64,000 bases of DNA from Candidatus Gastranaerophilales bacterium. Its GTDB lineage: Bacteria > Cyanobacteriota > Vampirovibrionia > Gastranaerophilales > Gastranaerophilaceae. Of this stretch, positions 42,823 through 51,315 are shown in pieces; position 1 is the stretch's first letter, and each line of letters opens with the position of its first letter. Below the pieces are notes generated by a model that did not search any database, was not told the DNA's origin, and saw only the letters and a program-made list of their open reading frames with translations. The position numbers and the translations under genes were made by a program. The stretch lies in NCBI GenBank assembly GCA_944325875.1, contig CALVBU010000009.1, positions 1-64,000 on the forward strand, in the 5' to 3' direction.

Positions 42823-45375
42823 TTATAATTCTCTTAAATCTCTGTCAAAGAATCTTGTACGTTTAATATTAAACGATACATCAGGTGCGATTATATTCAT
42901 TAGAGCATCTGCTCTTAATGCAGGAATTGCATCTTCACCTATTCCTTGACCTGTTTTTAGTACTATGAACAGACTATCACCTTGATATCTATAGCTTTTT
43001 ACAGCCGGTTTTATGTCTGTTTTTTTGAGTAAACCTTTTTTGTTTTTCTTCTCGATAAAAATTTCTTCGGAAGATAAAACTTTGTCTGTATTATACTTTA
43101 ATTTTTCAAAATCGTAAAGATTTTCATTTGCAGAATTGATTTCATATTCAGCCCATTGTGCAGTTATATCAATTGCTGGCGCTGATTTATCAATTTTAAC
43201 AATACTTAGTATTTTAGATTGTGGAGGAAGAACTTTTTCCAACTTTAGTTTAAGATCTTCTGATTCTAAATCATCAAATAACTCTATATCAACAAATTCT
43301 GTGATACTTTCCGCAAACAAAGGTAATGCTACACCCATTGAAACTTTCATTGAAGGGTTAAAGCCTTGAGAAAATACTACATTTAAATCGGTTCTCGATA
43401 ATGCTTTTAAGAAGGTATTTTGCCAGTCTAAATGAGAGAAGTATTTCAAAATTCCGGTTTTTGTAAGTTTAATTCTGTATTTATAAATTGGTTTATCATA
43501 AGGTTTGCAAGTCTTTGGATCTTCTTTTTCTATATTAACAATATTTTGAGCTTCTTGACTTGCTTTAAATGGTTTATCCATAACTTTATGAGTTTTTAAG
43601 TTTTTACAAACTCCGCAATCTACACATTTTGTTTGGCAAGTAGGAACTACGTGTTCAGAACTTTCATTAATTTCAAAGGCTTTTTGATATTCGCTGATAA
43701 ACCATTCTTTGTCTACTCCGATATTTATAAAGTCCCATGGAAGAGGCTTTTCTAAATCATATTGTTTTTCAGCAAGCTCGGTCAAATTAATTCCAAGTTC
43801 TTCTGCTGTAGTGTACCAGACATCCTTATTAAAATATTCGCCCCAAGCATCAAGATAACAACCTTTTTTATAAAGAGCTTCCACATATTGACATAAGCTG
43901 TCATCCCCTCTAGTTAAGACTGCTTCCAATAGCGATACAAATTTTTCGTGATAATTAACTTTTACACCTTTTATTGTTTTAATTTGTTCTTTTAAATATT
44001 TTATATGTTCGGTTACTTTGTCCAAGTTCATTTGTGGACACCATTGGAATGGTGTGAATGGTTTTGGTACAAAAATTGATAATGTACAAGTTAAATCCAT
44101 TCCATGAGTAAGTCCTTTTTCTTTTTTTATAAGTTTACAGCGATATCTGATTTTTCTGAATAATTCAGCCATTTCATCCATATCTTCTAAAGTCTCTGTT
44201 GGAAGGCCGCATATAAAATAGAATTTTATTCTTGACCAGCCGTTTTCATATAAAGTTGTGACGGCATTTATAATCATATCTTCTGTGATATTTTTCTTAA
44301 TTACATCACGTAAGCGTTGGCTTCCTGCTTCAGGTGCAAGTGTCATTGTTGATTTTCTAACGCTTTGAACTAGATTTGCAAGTTCTAAATTAAAACCGTC
44401 GATTCTTTGGCTTGGAAGAGATACTGAAATCTTTTTCTTATTAAAATCTACCGCAAGTTCTTTTATTACTTCATTAATATTCGCGTAATCATTTGAGGAT
44501 AATGAAAGTAGTGAGTATTCATCATATCCTGTATTTTTAACCAATTCTTTGGCAATTTTGATAATATCTTCAGCCGAACGTTCTCTTATTGGAAGCGTTA
44601 CGTGTCCTGGTTGGCAAAAACGGCACATACGACCGCATCCTCTTCTGATTTCTATTACAGCTCTATCTTGCACAGAGGAAGAAAATGGAATCGGATAGGA
44701 TTTTAGTGCGGTTTCATATGTTAATTGAGCTATTCTCTTATTAACATTCTCTCCAGTAAGTTTTGACCATCTGCCTGAAGTCTCACCTTCACAAAGAGCT
44801 TTTATGCGCTCGTTACGTGGAAGATTTTTTGTTTTTTCTAAAATTTCGCAAACTTCAAGAATACTGTCTTCTCCATCACCAATCATAAATACATCGATAA
44901 AATCAGCTAAAGGTAGCGGGTTAAAAGCACAAGGACCGCCCGCTATAATAATCGGATCGCTATCAGAGCGTTTATCGTTACGATATGGAATTCCTGCCAT
45001 ATCAAGCATTTTTAGTACAGTCGGATATGACATTTCATATTGGAGTGAAAAACCGACAGCGTCAAAATCTTTTATTTTACGTTTACTTTCCAGTCCGTAT
45101 AGCTCTTTTGGTTTGAAATCTGGTTCAGGTGCATAAACTCTATCAGCCATATATTTAGGTTGGTTATTTACTAAGTTATATAGAACCCTTACTCCAAGGT
45201 TACTTATACCTATTTCATATTTGTCAGGGAATGCAAATGCAAATCTTACATTTGCACTGTCAAAATCTTTATTGAATGATAAAAATTCGCCGCCTACATA
45301 TTGATACGGTTTATTACATTTAAACAAGGCGTCGTGATAATCTCTAAAAAAACAATCCATATCTATATATCCCAT
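42823..45375 (-). CDS. TIGR03960-type radical SAM protein fused to a DUF2344 domain
   Basis: An 850-residue protein. The N-terminal part (1-230) has a B12-binding-like fold pattern (GFSLQYEMSYPTVLKMLDMAGIP). The radical SAM motif is RRGCGRMCRFCQPG, with the C-x3-C-x2-C ligands. A second cysteine group (CQTKCVDCGVCKN) near residue 600 may bind another cluster. From about 640 the DUF2344 part starts (YRIKLTKTGILKYFSHLDWQNTFLKALSR). The family is commonly next to RNase E/G genes, as here (10-base gap), but its reaction is unknown to me. The start overlaps the preceding gene's stop as TAATG. Confidence 0.88.
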   Translation of the reverse strand: MGYIDMDCFFRDYHDALFKCNKPYQYVGGEFLSFNKDFDSANVRFAFAFPDKYEIGISNLGVRVLYNLVNNQPKYMADRVYAPEPDFKPKELYGLESKRKIKDFDAVGFSLQYEMSYPTVLKMLDMAGIPYRNDKRSDSDPIIIAGGPCAFNPLPLADFIDVFMIGDGEDSILEVCEILEKTKNLPRNERIKALCEGETSGRWSKLTGENVNKRIAQLTYETALKSYPIPFSSSVQDRAVIEIRRGCGRMCRFCQPGHVTLPIRERSAEDIIKIAKELVKNTGYDEYSLLSLSSNDYANINEVIKELAVDFNKKKISVSLPSQRIDGFNLELANLVQSVRKSTMTLAPEAGSQRLRDVIKKNITEDMIINAVTTLYENGWSRIKFYFICGLPTETLEDMDEMAELFRKIRYRCKLIKKEKGLTHGMDLTCTLSIFVPKPFTPFQWCPQMNLDKVTEHIKYLKEQIKTIKGVKVNYHEKFVSLLEAVLTRGDDSLCQYVEALYKKGCYLDAWGEYFNKDVWYTTAEELGINLTELAEKQYDLEKPLPWDFINIGVDKEWFISEYQKAFEINESSEHVVPTCQTKCVDCGVCKNLKTHKVMDKPFKASQEAQNIVNIEKEDPKTCKPYDKPIYKYRIKLTKTGILKYFSHLDWQNTFLKALSRTDLNVVFSQGFNPSMKVSMGVALPLFAESITEFVDIELFDDLESEDLKLKLEKVLPPQSKILSIVKIDKSAPAIDITAQWAEYEINSANENLYDFEKLKYNTDKVLSSEEIFIEKKNKKGLLKKTDIKPAVKSYRYQGDSLFIVLKTGQGIGEDAIPALRADALMNIIAPDVSFNIKRTRFFDRDLREL

Positions 45376-45719
45376 TAAGCTAGTTCATCAGGAAAATACT
45401 TTTCAATTTCTATAATTTTACCATCAAGAGTATTTTCTTCAAATGATTTTATAAATTTAAATAAATCATTGTTTGGTACGTCGTAATTGTATAAAACGGT
45501 TTCCCCTTTGTATTCACGCATTACTCTTACAATGTAATGACAGTCTTCTGCGTATTTAAGTAACAGTTCTGGGTTAAATTTGTTTCCGTTTGCGTCTTTG
45601 TCAATCCTAACATAATTAAATCCGGCATAAAATTTGACTTTTTCCTTTGTCGCTGGCGGTAAGTCTTTGTTATGCCTTGAAAATATATTTGTTACTTTAC
45701 GATTGATTTCATCTGTCAT
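45375..45719 (-). CDS. 114-residue protein of unknown function
   Basis: A soluble protein with no membrane segment and a mixed helix/strand pattern (FYAGFNYVRIDKDANGNKF, YAEDCHYIVRVMREYKG). It is translationally coupled to the radical SAM gene (TAATG). No family recognised. No good ribosome binding site precedes the ATG. It is the first gene of the minus-strand operon that continues through the radical SAM and RNase E/G genes. Confidence 0.6.
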   Translation of the reverse strand: MTDEINRKVTNIFSRHNKDLPPATKEKVKFYAGFNYVRIDKDANGNKFNPELLLKYAEDCHYIVRVMREYKGETVLYNYDVPNNDLFKFIKSFEENTLDGKIIEIEKYFPDELA

Positions 45720-45767
45720 ATATTGTTATTAAACTATATTTTTTCTAAGCTGGCTAAATATTAAGTT

Positions 45768-45792
45768 TTTATACAATTTTGGATTGTATAAA
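45768..45792. promoter_or_regulatory. perfect 10-bp inverted repeat, possible operator
   Basis: TTTATACAAT and ATTGTATAAA are separated by TTTGG. It lies between divergent genes starting at 45719 and 45875, with no T tract on either side, so an operator is more likely than a terminator. Confidence 0.5.
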
Positions 45793-45874
45793 CATATTTT
45801 TGAGTATTAAATTTTATTTTTAATTACACTTTATATAGAATTTAAGGTTAAATTTTGTTATAGGAGATTATGCT

Positions 45875-46828
45875 GTGAGAGTTAAATTGTTCCAAGATCT
45901 AATTGATGTTCTTAGGGGAAAGTTGGAATTTAATTTTAAAGATCCTAACAGGTGGCTTTCAATTTTAGCAATAGGTGAAAAATTTATTTATAGAAATCAA
46001 GATTCTAATGATTTGATTTTAAGACATTTGAATTCAGATAAACCTGAAATGATTTGTAGATTTGGTACGCTTGAACTAGAAACAGTGCGACATTTCTTTA
46101 AGTATAGAAATAAAAAGAATCATTTTATAGATGGACATAGAAAATCTTTTTCAAACACAGCTGGTTTTTTCCCAGTTGATGATTATAATATGACAAGATT
46201 TGCCTGCTTGCAACTAAATGTCTTGGAACATGTTGATATTATGTGCTGTAGATGTGAAGCGTATGAAATCGAAATTGTTGAAAAATATTTGAATCAAGAT
46301 GGAGAACTTGCTGATATATTAGCTATTTCGCAGCCCTTTTGTTTTGAGAACCCTTGGATATCTGCGTTAAAAGGTAAAAAGGTTCTTGTAATCAATCCAT
46401 TTGATGAAACTATAAAAAAACAGTATGCGAAAAGGGAATTGTTATTTAAGGATCAAAATGTTTTACCAGAATTCGAGCTTATTACATATAGACCAGTTCA
46501 AGGTATTGGACATAGTAAAGATTTACTTCCATATAAGAATTGGTTTGAGGCTTTAGATGCTATGAAAGCCGATATCAAGAATATTGATTTTGATATTGCA
46601 ATTATTGGAGCTGGAGCTTATGGCATGTTTTTGGCTCAATATTGCAAATCTTTAGGAAAAAAAGCTGTTCATATGGGCGGGGCAACTCAACTTTTGTTTG
46701 GTATAAAAGGTAAACGTTGGGATAATTATTTGAACAGTTATTATAACCAATATTGGACAAGACCTTCAGCTAGTGAAACTCCCGCGGGGGTTGAGCTTTT
46801 TGAAAATGGAACAATGGCATACTGGTAA
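45875..46828 (+). CDS. putative GT-D-type glycosyltransferase or polysaccharide protein
   Basis: A 317-residue protein. The N-terminal part has ICRFGTLELETVRHFFKY, resembling the RxGxxE block of GT-D (DUF1792-like) transferases. The C-terminal half has DFDIAIIGAGAYGMFLAQYCKSLGKKAVHMGGATQLLFGIKGKRW, a block I associate with proteins encoded in capsule and O-antigen regions. The start is a GTG at 45875 with AGGAG upstream; an overlapping ATG is out of frame and ends at once. Solitary, with its own terminator. The role is inferred. Confidence 0.5.
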   Translation: MRVKLFQDLIDVLRGKLEFNFKDPNRWLSILAIGEKFIYRNQDSNDLILRHLNSDKPEMICRFGTLELETVRHFFKYRNKKNHFIDGHRKSFSNTAGFFPVDDYNMTRFACLQLNVLEHVDIMCCRCEAYEIEIVEKYLNQDGELADILAISQPFCFENPWISALKGKKVLVINPFDETIKKQYAKRELLFKDQNVLPEFELITYRPVQGIGHSKDLLPYKNWFEALDAMKADIKNIDFDIAIIGAGAYGMFLAQYCKSLGKKAVHMGGATQLLFGIKGKRWDNYLNSYYNQYWTRPSASETPAGVELFENGTMAYW

Positions 46829-46865
46829 AAAATATCGAAGATATTAATCTTCGATATTTTTTTCG
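46827..46865. terminator. bidirectional terminator between convergent genes
   Basis: AAAAAATATCGAAGAT and ATCTTCGATATTTTTT form a long perfect stem around ATTA. The stop codon of the minus-strand gene lies in the loop. Confidence 0.87.
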
Positions 46866-47146
46866 ATGTGTTCAATTATATCTAGTGCTAATTGTCGTCT
46901 TAATTCTTCTGGTGCATGTTTTAGATATTCCATTGCGTGTGAAACTTTTATATTCTTATCGTACCAGCGTCTTAAAATATATTGATACTGCTCTTCCAGA
47001 CTCATTTGAAAATCAATATCTTTAAGTTTGTCAATAACATATTCTGCACATAAGGTTTGTAATTCTTCAGGTGCAGTTTCCCAAACTGCTACAGCTCTGC
47101 TTACAACAGGATCTATATCATACCAACGTTTTTGTTGCTGTTCCAT
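46844..47146 (-). CDS. 100-residue protein built of two similar halves
   Basis: Two repeats of about 38-45 residues are evident: RWYDIDPVVSRAVAVWETAP with EELQTLCAEYVIDKL, and RWYDKNIKVSHAMEYLKHAP with EELRRQLALDIIEHI. Each begins RWYD and ends in an APEEL-led helix. No family recognised. AGGAG precedes the ATG. It converges on the GT-D-like gene. Confidence 0.65.
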   Translation of the reverse strand: MEQQQKRWYDIDPVVSRAVAVWETAPEELQTLCAEYVIDKLKDIDFQMSLEEQYQYILRRWYDKNIKVSHAMEYLKHAPEELRRQLALDIIEHIEKNIED

Positions 47147-47203
47147 AATTTTTCTCCTATCATTTTTCTTTTAAGAATAGTATAAAATTTTGAAATTGTA
47201 AAT

Positions 47204-47234
47204 TTGTACCAAAGTTTTTTATGTGTTGTATAAT
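47204..47234 (+). promoter_or_regulatory. promoter with leaderless layout
   Basis: A perfect TATAAT ends six bases before the ATG at 47241. The best -35 is TTGTAC with a long 19-base spacer, so it is weaker than the folK case. Confidence 0.45.
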
Positions 47235-47240
47235 GCTGTT

Positions 47241-48398
47241 ATGAAAAAGGGAATAGCTTTATTTTTATTAACAGCTTTTTTAGCAATGAATAACCTTGTA
47301 TTTGCCGATCCAGTTTTTGAAGGGCATGCAGAAAAAACTGACCAATTACAAAAACTTCAAGATGAGTTGTTTACAGGTCAAGTTGAGACTTTGGAACGCT
47401 CAGATGTTATACATATGACTGTCTCTCAAGTGCTTGATTCTAATATTAATATTGAAGGGGATGAATTTTTTGCAGAGGTTGTTAATGATGTAGAAGGAGA
47501 TTCTGGCGTAATAATCCCAAAAGGAACTATTGCTCATGGTAGAATTTCTCAAACTGAGGCTGCAAAACGATTAGGACGTCCGGCGCAAATTTCTTTGGAT
47601 TTCGATTATCTGATTACGCCAGATGGAAGAGAAATACCAATTGAAGGCCGAATGTCTACTAAGTTAAACCCTGTAGTGCAAACGTCTAAAATTGTTATGC
47701 AAGATTTGGGCTACACTGTAGCTGGTGGTGCAGTAGGAGGCTTTTTGGCGCTTAATTGGCTTGGTATTGAAGCTGCAATTGCATCTCAAGGTTATACTCT
47801 GGCAGGTGGTGCAGCACTCGGTGGTGCAATCGGGCTTGGAGCAGCACTTATGAGAAAAGGTCATGATGTTCTAATTGCGCCAGGGGATGAAATAAAAGTA
47901 AAAGTTAATACTTCAGTAACACTTCCGGTGTATCGAGAAACGGCACTTATGCAGCATGAAATGTTCTATCCGGGACTTGATATTATGATAAGTGATATTA
48001 AACATGAAGAAGATCCTTTTGGAGAAGCTAATACTATTACGTTGACAATAATGATTACAAATATGTCAGATAAAACTTTCTCTGGATTGGATTTGGCACT
48101 TGTAAATGATTATAATGCTGTTTTTAGACCGTCAATTTTTGGTGATACAAAACTTATGTTCAGGCAAATTAAACCCGGAGACAAAGTTGTAGGACATATT
48201 TCTTTTGCAGTAGATAATATAAATCGTAAGTTTTGGTTAACTTTTTACGATAGAAGGACTAAAAAGCCTTTGTCGAAAATTTCAATAGATAATGCATATA
48301 GAAAAGTTTCAGCTAAAACAAAGAAAAAAAATGAAAAACTAAGAAGTAAAAAAAATAATTTTAAAAAGGTTCCGGATGTTTTGGAAATGGAATTGTAA
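47241..48398 (+). CDS. exported protein of unknown function
   Basis: A 385-residue protein with a signal peptide (KKGIALFLLTAFLAMNNLVFA). A beta-rich region follows (GVIIPKGTIAHGRISQTEAAKRLG and ISLDFDYLITPDGREIPIEG), then a glycine-rich hydrophobic hairpin (VAGGAVGGFLALNWLG, TLAGGAALGGAIGLGAALM). The C-terminal half is a second beta domain and ends in a lysine-rich tail. The pre-hairpin part recalls TrbI/VirB10-like periplasmic domains, but I would not assign it. The ATG at 47241 is preferred over a GTG at 47223 because it begins the signal peptide and sits six bases after TATAAT. Confidence 0.6.
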   Translation: MKKGIALFLLTAFLAMNNLVFADPVFEGHAEKTDQLQKLQDELFTGQVETLERSDVIHMTVSQVLDSNINIEGDEFFAEVVNDVEGDSGVIIPKGTIAHGRISQTEAAKRLGRPAQISLDFDYLITPDGREIPIEGRMSTKLNPVVQTSKIVMQDLGYTVAGGAVGGFLALNWLGIEAAIASQGYTLAGGAALGGAIGLGAALMRKGHDVLIAPGDEIKVKVNTSVTLPVYRETALMQHEMFYPGLDIMISDIKHEEDPFGEANTITLTIMITNMSDKTFSGLDLALVNDYNAVFRPSIFGDTKLMFRQIKPGDKVVGHISFAVDNINRKFWLTFYDRRTKKPLSKISIDNAYRKVSAKTKKKNEKLRSKKNNFKKVPDVLEMEL

Positions 48399-48415
48399 TA
48401 ATACTTTGTATAAGC

Positions 48416-48443
48416 TTGCATTCCAGAATTTTTATGTTACAAT
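48416..48443 (+). promoter_or_regulatory. promoter of the BlaI-like operon
   Basis: TTGCAT, 16 bases, TACAAT, followed by a leader of about 30 bases and GAGGAATT. The region is a candidate for autoregulation by the BlaI-like protein, but I see no TACA-n-TGTA operator. Confidence 0.5.
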
Positions 48444-48481
48444 GTTAGTAATTAGTCAGAAAAAGAAAGTAGAGGAATTAT

Positions 48482-48820
48482 ATGGTGTGCGGTAAGTTAG
48501 AAATTGATATTTTAAACTCAATTTGGCGAATGACAGATGAATATGAAGATAGAGATATTTCTATTCAAGATGTTGTTGATGACTTATCCGAGAATGGTAT
48601 TGAACGTGCATATACTACTATTAAAACAGTCATGGACAGGTTGACTGTAAAAAGTGTGCTTGTTCGTTATAAGGTTGGTAAAAAATTCTTCTACAAAGCT
48701 ACTATGAATAGACGAGAAATGGCTGTCGATTCTGTAAAAGAGCTTGCATCACAGTTTTTTGATTCTGATTATGTAAGCTTAATTAGATTTGTAGAAAAAG
48801 AATTTGATTTAGTAAAATAA
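48482..48820 (+). CDS. BlaI/MecI/CopY-family transcriptional regulator
   Basis: A 112-residue winged-helix repressor. LEIDILNSIWRM at the start, the recognition-helix region ENGIERAYTTIKTVMDRLTVKSVL, and the wing VRYKVGKKFFYKAT match the family. Known members repress beta-lactamase or copper genes and are released by a membrane sensor protease. No BlaR1-like gene is present nearby. It heads an operon with the 122-residue protein. Confidence 0.85.
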   Translation: MVCGKLEIDILNSIWRMTDEYEDRDISIQDVVDDLSENGIERAYTTIKTVMDRLTVKSVLVRYKVGKKFFYKATMNRREMAVDSVKELASQFFDSDYVSLIRFVEKEFDLVK

Positions 48821-48821
48821 T

Positions 48822-49190
48822 ATGGACGGAGAATTTAATAAAAGAGAGTATGTTGCTTTATTGATACGAAAAGTATTAATAGGTGCAATTACTGTTGGTG
48901 AGGCTGTTAAAAATTTCCCTTTTGACAGCGGAGACAAGAGTTTAGAGGCAGCATATCATGCTATTGTTCATTATGAAGCCGATGAGGATTTGAGACGTCG
49001 TGATATTCTTTATCGCGAGGAACAGGATGATTATTTGGAGATGATTTCTCAGACCTTGGAAAAAGGGGAAAGTCTTCCTGATAATATAATCAGAAATTAT
49101 GAAAAATATTATTCAGAAAAAAGTATTCCTCACAGTCATGATAAGGCTGGAAGTATTCGCAGTTTTTTAAGGTTTTTGAATATTAAATAG
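48822..49190 (+). CDS. 122-residue protein of unknown function
   Basis: A soluble, mostly helical protein (REYVALLIRKVLIGAITVGEAVKNF, then YHAIVHYEADEDLRRRDILYREEQ). No family recognised. It starts one base after the BlaI-like stop, so translation is probably coupled. It may be a partner of that regulator, though nothing in its sequence shows this. Confidence 0.6.
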   Translation: MDGEFNKREYVALLIRKVLIGAITVGEAVKNFPFDSGDKSLEAAYHAIVHYEADEDLRRRDILYREEQDDYLEMISQTLEKGESLPDNIIRNYEKYYSEKSIPHSHDKAGSIRSFLRFLNIK

Positions 49191-49204
49191 ATTTATGTTA
49201 TTTT
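49176..49204 (+). promoter_or_regulatory. promoter of the PadR-like gene, leaderless layout
   Basis: TTGAAT, 17 bases, TATTTT, six bases, ATG. The start codon has no upstream purine tract. The promoter sits inside the end of the preceding coding region. Confidence 0.5.
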
Positions 49205-49210
49205 AAGCTT

Positions 49211-49735
49211 ATGATAGAATTATTGATTTTATATATTGTATCTAAACGTGAATTTACTATGTACGCTATCCAAAAAGGGATAGAAAGTGAATTTGGGGTT
49301 TATACAAGACCCAGCTTTGGGGCTTTAAAGCCTGCTTTGAGAAGGTTGGAATTTAATGATTTTATTACTACAAGAAAAATGATGTCTGATGGTGGTAAGC
49401 TTTCTGTTTATTATTCGATTACAAAAAAAGGTATGCAGGAACTTAAAAAGTTGGTTTTAGAGCCGCTTAGTGATAATCCGATTCAGTTTGTTTCTAATGC
49501 TAAAATAAAGCTTTCTTGTGCTGAATTTTTAGATTATGCAGAAAAAAAACAATTATTTTTTGACTTAAAGTCGCAAGCTTTGAGTTTTAAGCTTTGTGCC
49601 GAAAATATTTTGAATGATGAATATACAAATAAGAATTTTTATCAAAAAATACTTTTAGATAATTCTGTTTGTGAATATTCTAATTTAGTAACCATTATAG
49701 AAGGATTTGAAAAAGATAATGAGCGCAATTGTTAA
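49211..49735 (+). CDS. PadR-family transcriptional regulator
   Basis: A winged-helix regulator. IELLILYIVSKREFTMYAIQKGIE, ALKPALRRLEFNDFITTRKM and YSITKKGMQELKKLV match the PadR pattern. The C-terminal part (residues about 100-170) is the helical dimerisation region. Known members respond to small molecules or cell-envelope stress. The target is unknown. It overlaps the next gene by 17 bases. Confidence 0.8.
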   Translation: MIELLILYIVSKREFTMYAIQKGIESEFGVYTRPSFGALKPALRRLEFNDFITTRKMMSDGGKLSVYYSITKKGMQELKKLVLEPLSDNPIQFVSNAKIKLSCAEFLDYAEKKQLFFDLKSQALSFKLCAENILNDEYTNKNFYQKILLDNSVCEYSNLVTIIEGFEKDNERNC

Positions 49736-50984
49736 TAAAGTTTTGGATGGCTCTATTGCTCAAGAATTGGAAATTGAAGCCGGAGATGAAATTCTTTCGA
49801 TTGATGACACTCCAATGCTTGATATGATTGATTATAACTTTTTATGTAAGAATGATTTTATTACGATTGAAATTAAAAAGAAAAACGGTGAAATCGAAGT
49901 ATTTGAGTTGGAAAAAGATTATGATGAAGATTTAGGTATAGTGTTTGAAAGTGCTGTATTCGACAGAGTTAAACCTTGTTTAAATAAATGTATATTCTGT
50001 TTTGTTGATCAACAGCCAAAAGGTTTGCGTGATACATTATACGTAAAAGACGATGACTATAGACTTTCATATTTACAAGGAACATACATAACGCTAACGA
50101 ATTTAACTGAAAAGGATAAAGAACGTATTCAAAGGATGCATTTAGGACCATTTTATGTTTCTGTGCATACTACTAATCCTGAATTGCGTGTAAAAATGCT
50201 AAGAAATCCTAATGCTGGTAAGGCTTTGGAAAATTTAAAATGGTTCAGAAAGAATAAAATTCCGTTTCATGCTCAAATAGTTTTATGCCCAGGGTATAAC
50301 GACGGTGAGGAACTTGAGAGAACCCTATCTGATCTTGCGGAATTAAAAAATACAGTTTTGTCTGTAGCTATTGTACCTGTAGGAATTACACAATTCAGAA
50401 AAGAAGCCTTGAAACAAGTAGATAAAGAGTGTGCTATTAAAACTTTAGAAATAGCATCTAGATATAAAAAAGTTTGCTGTTCTGATGAATTTTTCCTTTT
50501 AGCAGGACAAGAAATTCCTCCAGCTAAGTATTATGGAAACTTTTCTCAACTTGAAGATGGGGTCGGGGCTATAAGACTTTTGCTAGAAGACTTTAAAAAA
50601 TTATCAATTCCAAAAAGTATAAAGAACTCAACAAAAATTCTTTTTGCAACATCTTATGCTGCTAAAACGGCTATTGAAACTGTTTGTAAGAAACTTGATA
50701 AAGTAAAAAATCTTTCAACAGAGGTAGTACCTGTAAAATCAAACTACTGGGGGCAGGATATTACAGTAGCAGGGCTTATTACAACAGATGATTTAATTGA
50801 ATCATTAAAAAATAAGGATGGTGATTTTGTTGTAATCCCTTCTGTTATGTTAAGACCATATAGCGAAGACTTTTTGGATGGCAAAACTCTCTCTTATGTA
50901 AAAGAAAAAACAGGTAAAGAATTTTTTGTTATTCAAAATATTTATTCTATGAAAGAGTTAACGGATTATTTAAATACTCTTTAA
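49719..50984 (+). CDS. DUF512-family PDZ/radical SAM protein
   Basis: A 421-residue protein. Residues 1-70 are a PDZ-like domain (VNKVLDGSIAQELEIEAGDEILSIDD). The radical-SAM-like motif CLNKCIFCFVDQQPKGLR has C-x3-C-x2-C spacing; the rest (FYVSVHTTNPELRVKML and AIVPVGITQFRKE) matches the DUF512 family. This family is common in Clostridia, and a close relative is marked as a cyanobacterial FeS oxidoreductase. The reaction is unknown. The ATG at 49719 is preferred to a TTG four codons earlier. Confidence 0.88.
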   Translation: MSAIVNKVLDGSIAQELEIEAGDEILSIDDTPMLDMIDYNFLCKNDFITIEIKKKNGEIEVFELEKDYDEDLGIVFESAVFDRVKPCLNKCIFCFVDQQPKGLRDTLYVKDDDYRLSYLQGTYITLTNLTEKDKERIQRMHLGPFYVSVHTTNPELRVKMLRNPNAGKALENLKWFRKNKIPFHAQIVLCPGYNDGEELERTLSDLAELKNTVLSVAIVPVGITQFRKEALKQVDKECAIKTLEIASRYKKVCCSDEFFLLAGQEIPPAKYYGNFSQLEDGVGAIRLLLEDFKKLSIPKSIKNSTKILFATSYAAKTAIETVCKKLDKVKNLSTEVVPVKSNYWGQDITVAGLITTDDLIESLKNKDGDFVVIPSVMLRPYSEDFLDGKTLSYVKEKTGKEFFVIQNIYSMKELTDYLNTL

Positions 50985-50985
50985 T

Positions 50986-51249
50986 TTATTCGTAAAGTTT
51001 TTCTATATCAAATTTATATTTATCTAAATTGTCGAATTCAAAAAAATCTTTTAATGAGATATTCATTGCTCTTGAAATTTTAAATAATACGCTGATGGAT
51101 ACATCACGTTTTCCCGATTCAATCATTGCGATATGTGAACGAGATATCCCTGACTCAAAAGCTACATATTCTTGAGTTAGGGATTTGCTGAGTCTTATTT
51201 TTCTGAGATTTTCTCCTAATGCCTTTTTAAATTCTTTGCACATATTCAT
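50986..51249 (-). CDS. XRE-family transcriptional regulator
   Basis: An 87-residue Cro/C1-type DNA-binding protein: LGENLRKIRLSKSLTQEYVAFESGISRSHIAMIESGKRDVSISVLFKISRAMNI is a textbook helix-turn-helix. Only a short tail follows, so it has no sensor domain. It is divergent from a pilin-like gene, with a palindromic operator between them. The start is either ATG at 51249 or 51243; neither has a ribosome binding site, and TAAAAT lies six bases before the second. Confidence 0.88.
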   Translation of the reverse strand: MNMCKEFKKALGENLRKIRLSKSLTQEYVAFESGISRSHIAMIESGKRDVSISVLFKISRAMNISLKDFFEFDNLDKYKFDIEKLYE

Positions 51250-51261
51250 ATTTTATGATAT

Positions 51262-51297
51262 GTTACTGTAAGTGACTGTCACTATTAGTGACATAAC
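51262..51297. promoter_or_regulatory. operator of the XRE regulator and pilin gene
   Basis: A perfect 13-bp palindrome AGTGACTGTCACT (51271-51283) is flanked by further half-sites, GTTACT on one side and AGTGAC on the other. This is the spacing expected for cooperative binding of a small Cro/C1-type repressor. It overlaps the likely promoter regions of both divergent genes. Confidence 0.7.
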
Positions 51298-51315
51298 TAT
51301 GATAAGGAGGTATAT

